Source: an uncultured Sphingosinicella sp. (GTDB taxonomy: Bacteria > Pseudomonadota > Alphaproteobacteria > Sphingomonadales > Sphingomonadaceae). From it: a stretch of 7,624 bases of DNA. Position numbers and translations under genes: made by a program. Every line of letters begins with the position of its first letter. Position 1 is the first letter of the stretch. This document shows positions 6,502 through 7,624 of the stretch, one piece after another. The DNA is taken from the NCBI GenBank assembly GCA_946886275.1, contig CAMPIH010000111.1, forward strand, positions 1-7,624, in the 5' to 3' direction. The notes below the pieces were generated by a model. The model worked only from the letters and a program-made list of their open reading frames with translations. It was not told the DNA's origin and did no database searches.

Positions 6502-7520
6502 TCGTCAAGGCGCCGCAGCTCGCGCGCGCTCTCGGTCAGGCGGCGCAGACCCGGTTGTTCCTGTTCTACGGCCCCGACGAGGCTGGATCGCGCGATCTCA
6601 TGGCGAAAGTGGCCGCAACCGTCGGCAGCGATCCGGAACGGGTGGATCTCGCCGCGGCTGAACTGCGCAACGATCCCGCACGGCTGGCCGACGAAGCGGC
6701 CTCCATCTCGATGTTCGGAGGGCCGCGCTACATCCTCGTCGAACGGGCCGGCGACGAGATCCTGCCGGCGGTGGAGGCCCTGCTGGAGGCGGACGTCGCC
6801 GGCAATCCGGTCATCATCCTCGCCGGCGACCTCAAGAAGAGCTCGAAGCTGCTCAAGGCCGCGGCCGATTCGAACGAAGCGGTCGCCTTCGCCAGCTACG
6901 TGCCCGATTCCGGCAAGGCCGATCAGCTTGTGCTCGACAAGGCGGCCGCCCACGGCCTCATCGTCCAGCGCGACGTCGCCCGGCGGATCGCCGGCGGCTG
7001 CGGAGGCAATCGCGCATTGATCGACCAGGAGCTGGGCAAATTTGCCTTGTTCCTGGATTCATCGCCCGACTCCCCCAGGCCGCTCGATCACGACACGGTC
7101 GACGCGGTCGGCGCCGGAAGCGATGAAGGGGATCTCAGCCGGCTCGTCGACAGCGTCGCCGGCGGCGATGCCGCGAAGCTGGAAGAGGAACTGGTCAGGC
7201 TCCGTTCCGAAGGGGTCGAGGGGATCAGCCTGATCCGGGCCATGCTTCGGCGAATGGCCCTGCTGGCCAGGCTGAGAGCCGAAGTGGAGCAGGGCAAGAG
7301 CCCGGCTGCAGTCATGGCGTCAGCTGGCAAGGCCTTGTTCTGGAAGGAGAAGGGCTCCGTCGAACGGCAGCTGGCGAGATGGCGGTCGGAGCTGATCGCC
7401 AAGTCGGTGAGCCGGCTGATCCACGCCGAACGGCAGGTCAAGTCGGCGGGCGGGCTCGGGTCTATCGCGGCCGACGAGGAATTGTTCGCGATCTGCCGCC
7501 AGGCCGCTCGGCTTCGCTAG
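6498..7520 (+). CDS. holA: DNA polymerase III subunit delta
   Basis: A 340-residue protein of usual length for the delta subunit, the clamp-loader wrench that opens the beta sliding clamp. The N-terminal AAA+-like domain has LFLFYGPDEAGSRDL (20-34), a degenerate P-loop region as expected since delta does not hydrolyse ATP. ISMFGGPRYILVERAG (70-85) contains the S-x-F segment family members use to contact the clamp. PVIILAGDLKKSSKLLK (104-120) and IAGGCGGNRALIDQELGKF (164-182) are further typical segments. The C-terminal collar domain runs from about 210 to 340. The GTG at 6498 is the chosen start: it overlaps the lptE stop in GTGA and puts the conserved LFLFYGPDE at its normal distance from the N-terminus. 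This is the last gene of the operon and faces a convergent gene, with no clear terminator between them. Confidence 0.95.
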   Translation: MIVKAPQLARALGQAAQTRLFLFYGPDEAGSRDLMAKVAATVGSDPERVDLAAAELRNDPARLADEAASISMFGGPRYILVERAGDEILPAVEALLEADVAGNPVIILAGDLKKSSKLLKAAADSNEAVAFASYVPDSGKADQLVLDKAAAHGLIVQRDVARRIAGGCGGNRALIDQELGKFALFLDSSPDSPRPLDHDTVDAVGAGSDEGDLSRLVDSVAGGDAAKLEEELVRLRSEGVEGISLIRAMLRRMALLARLRAEVEQGKSPAAVMASAGKALFWKEKGSVERQLARWRSELIAKSVSRLIHAERQVKSAGGLGSIAADEELFAICRQAARLR

Positions 7521-7581
7521 ATCTGTCCTGCTGCGTGGGAAATAGTCGACCTGATTGCGAGCTGGGCGAAACCGTGACGCG

Positions 7582-7624
7582 CTAGAATTTGTCGCCGCTG
7601 AGGCGCTGGCAGATCATGTCGAGC
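7582..7624 (-). CDS. parB: Probable chromosome-partitioning protein ParB, C-terminal fragment (5' end outside window)
   Basis: On the minus strand the last 13 full codons before a TAG at 7584-7582 read LDMICQRLSGDKF. This resembles the dimerisation helix at the C-terminus of alphaproteobacterial ParB, which usually ends in a segment like 'LDxLxxICxRL'. The position also fits: in many alphaproteobacteria parA-parB lies next to, and convergent with, holA. ParB binds parS sites near the origin and spreads as a CTP-dependent clamp. Only 43 bases are visible, so the call rests on this short tail and on gene order. Confidence 0.6.
   Translation of the reverse strand, partial: LDMICQRLSGDKF

Noticed and set aside
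7521..7581. Possible terminator or parS-like site between holA and the parB tail
   Set aside because: No stem with a T-run and no match to the TGTTTCACGTGAAACA parS consensus could be seen.

Overview
The window looks like chromosomal DNA of a GC-rich alphaproteobacterium, most likely a sphingomonad (Sphingomonadales). The evidence is the strong G/C bias at third codon positions, a DUF3576 lipoprotein directly before leuS, and the order DUF3576-leuS-lptE-holA facing what looks like the tail of parB. It is core genome: I see no insertion sequence, phage gene, tRNA, rRNA or CRISPR array, and coding density is very high.

Left part (1-2065): the last 38 codons of ribA (GTP cyclohydrolase II) run rightward into a tight convergent junction with a leftward two-gene unit. 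That unit is yggS (PLP-homeostasis protein) followed by a HAD-family phosphatase. Divergent from yggS, with only 22 bases between the chosen start codons, is a short ThiE/TenI-family protein. Riboflavin, PLP and thiamine related genes are therefore neighbours. The yggS/ThiE-like gap is centred on a symmetric CTATAG that lies the same distance from both ATGs.

Middle part (2071-3008): a leftward gene encodes a small secreted protein that looks like an outer-membrane beta-barrel; it is convergent with the ThiE-like gene, 5 bases apart. Its probable start is a GTG whose Shine-Dalgarno can be enclosed in a hairpin with a competing upstream strand. The 233-base divergent gap carries this leader, a cluster of five GANTC (CcrM) sites within 77 bases, and a plausible rightward promoter for the next operon. 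The rest of that gap shows no gene.

Right part (3009-7624): a compact rightward operon encodes a DUF3576 lipoprotein, leucyl-tRNA synthetase (leuS), the LPS-assembly lipoprotein LptE and the DNA polymerase III delta subunit (holA). leuS/lptE overlap by ATGA and lptE/holA by GTGA, so translational coupling is likely. The operon joins translation, outer-membrane assembly and replication. At the right edge is the C-terminus of a leftward gene, probably parB. The 61-base gap between holA and it (7521-7581) holds no clear terminator or other site.

No previously undescribed multi-gene system is evident. The items most worth checking are the two regulatory regions (1503-1533 and 2776-2860), the degenerate ThiE-like protein, the unassigned HAD phosphatase beside vitamin genes, and the uncharacterised barrel protein and DUF3576 lipoprotein.
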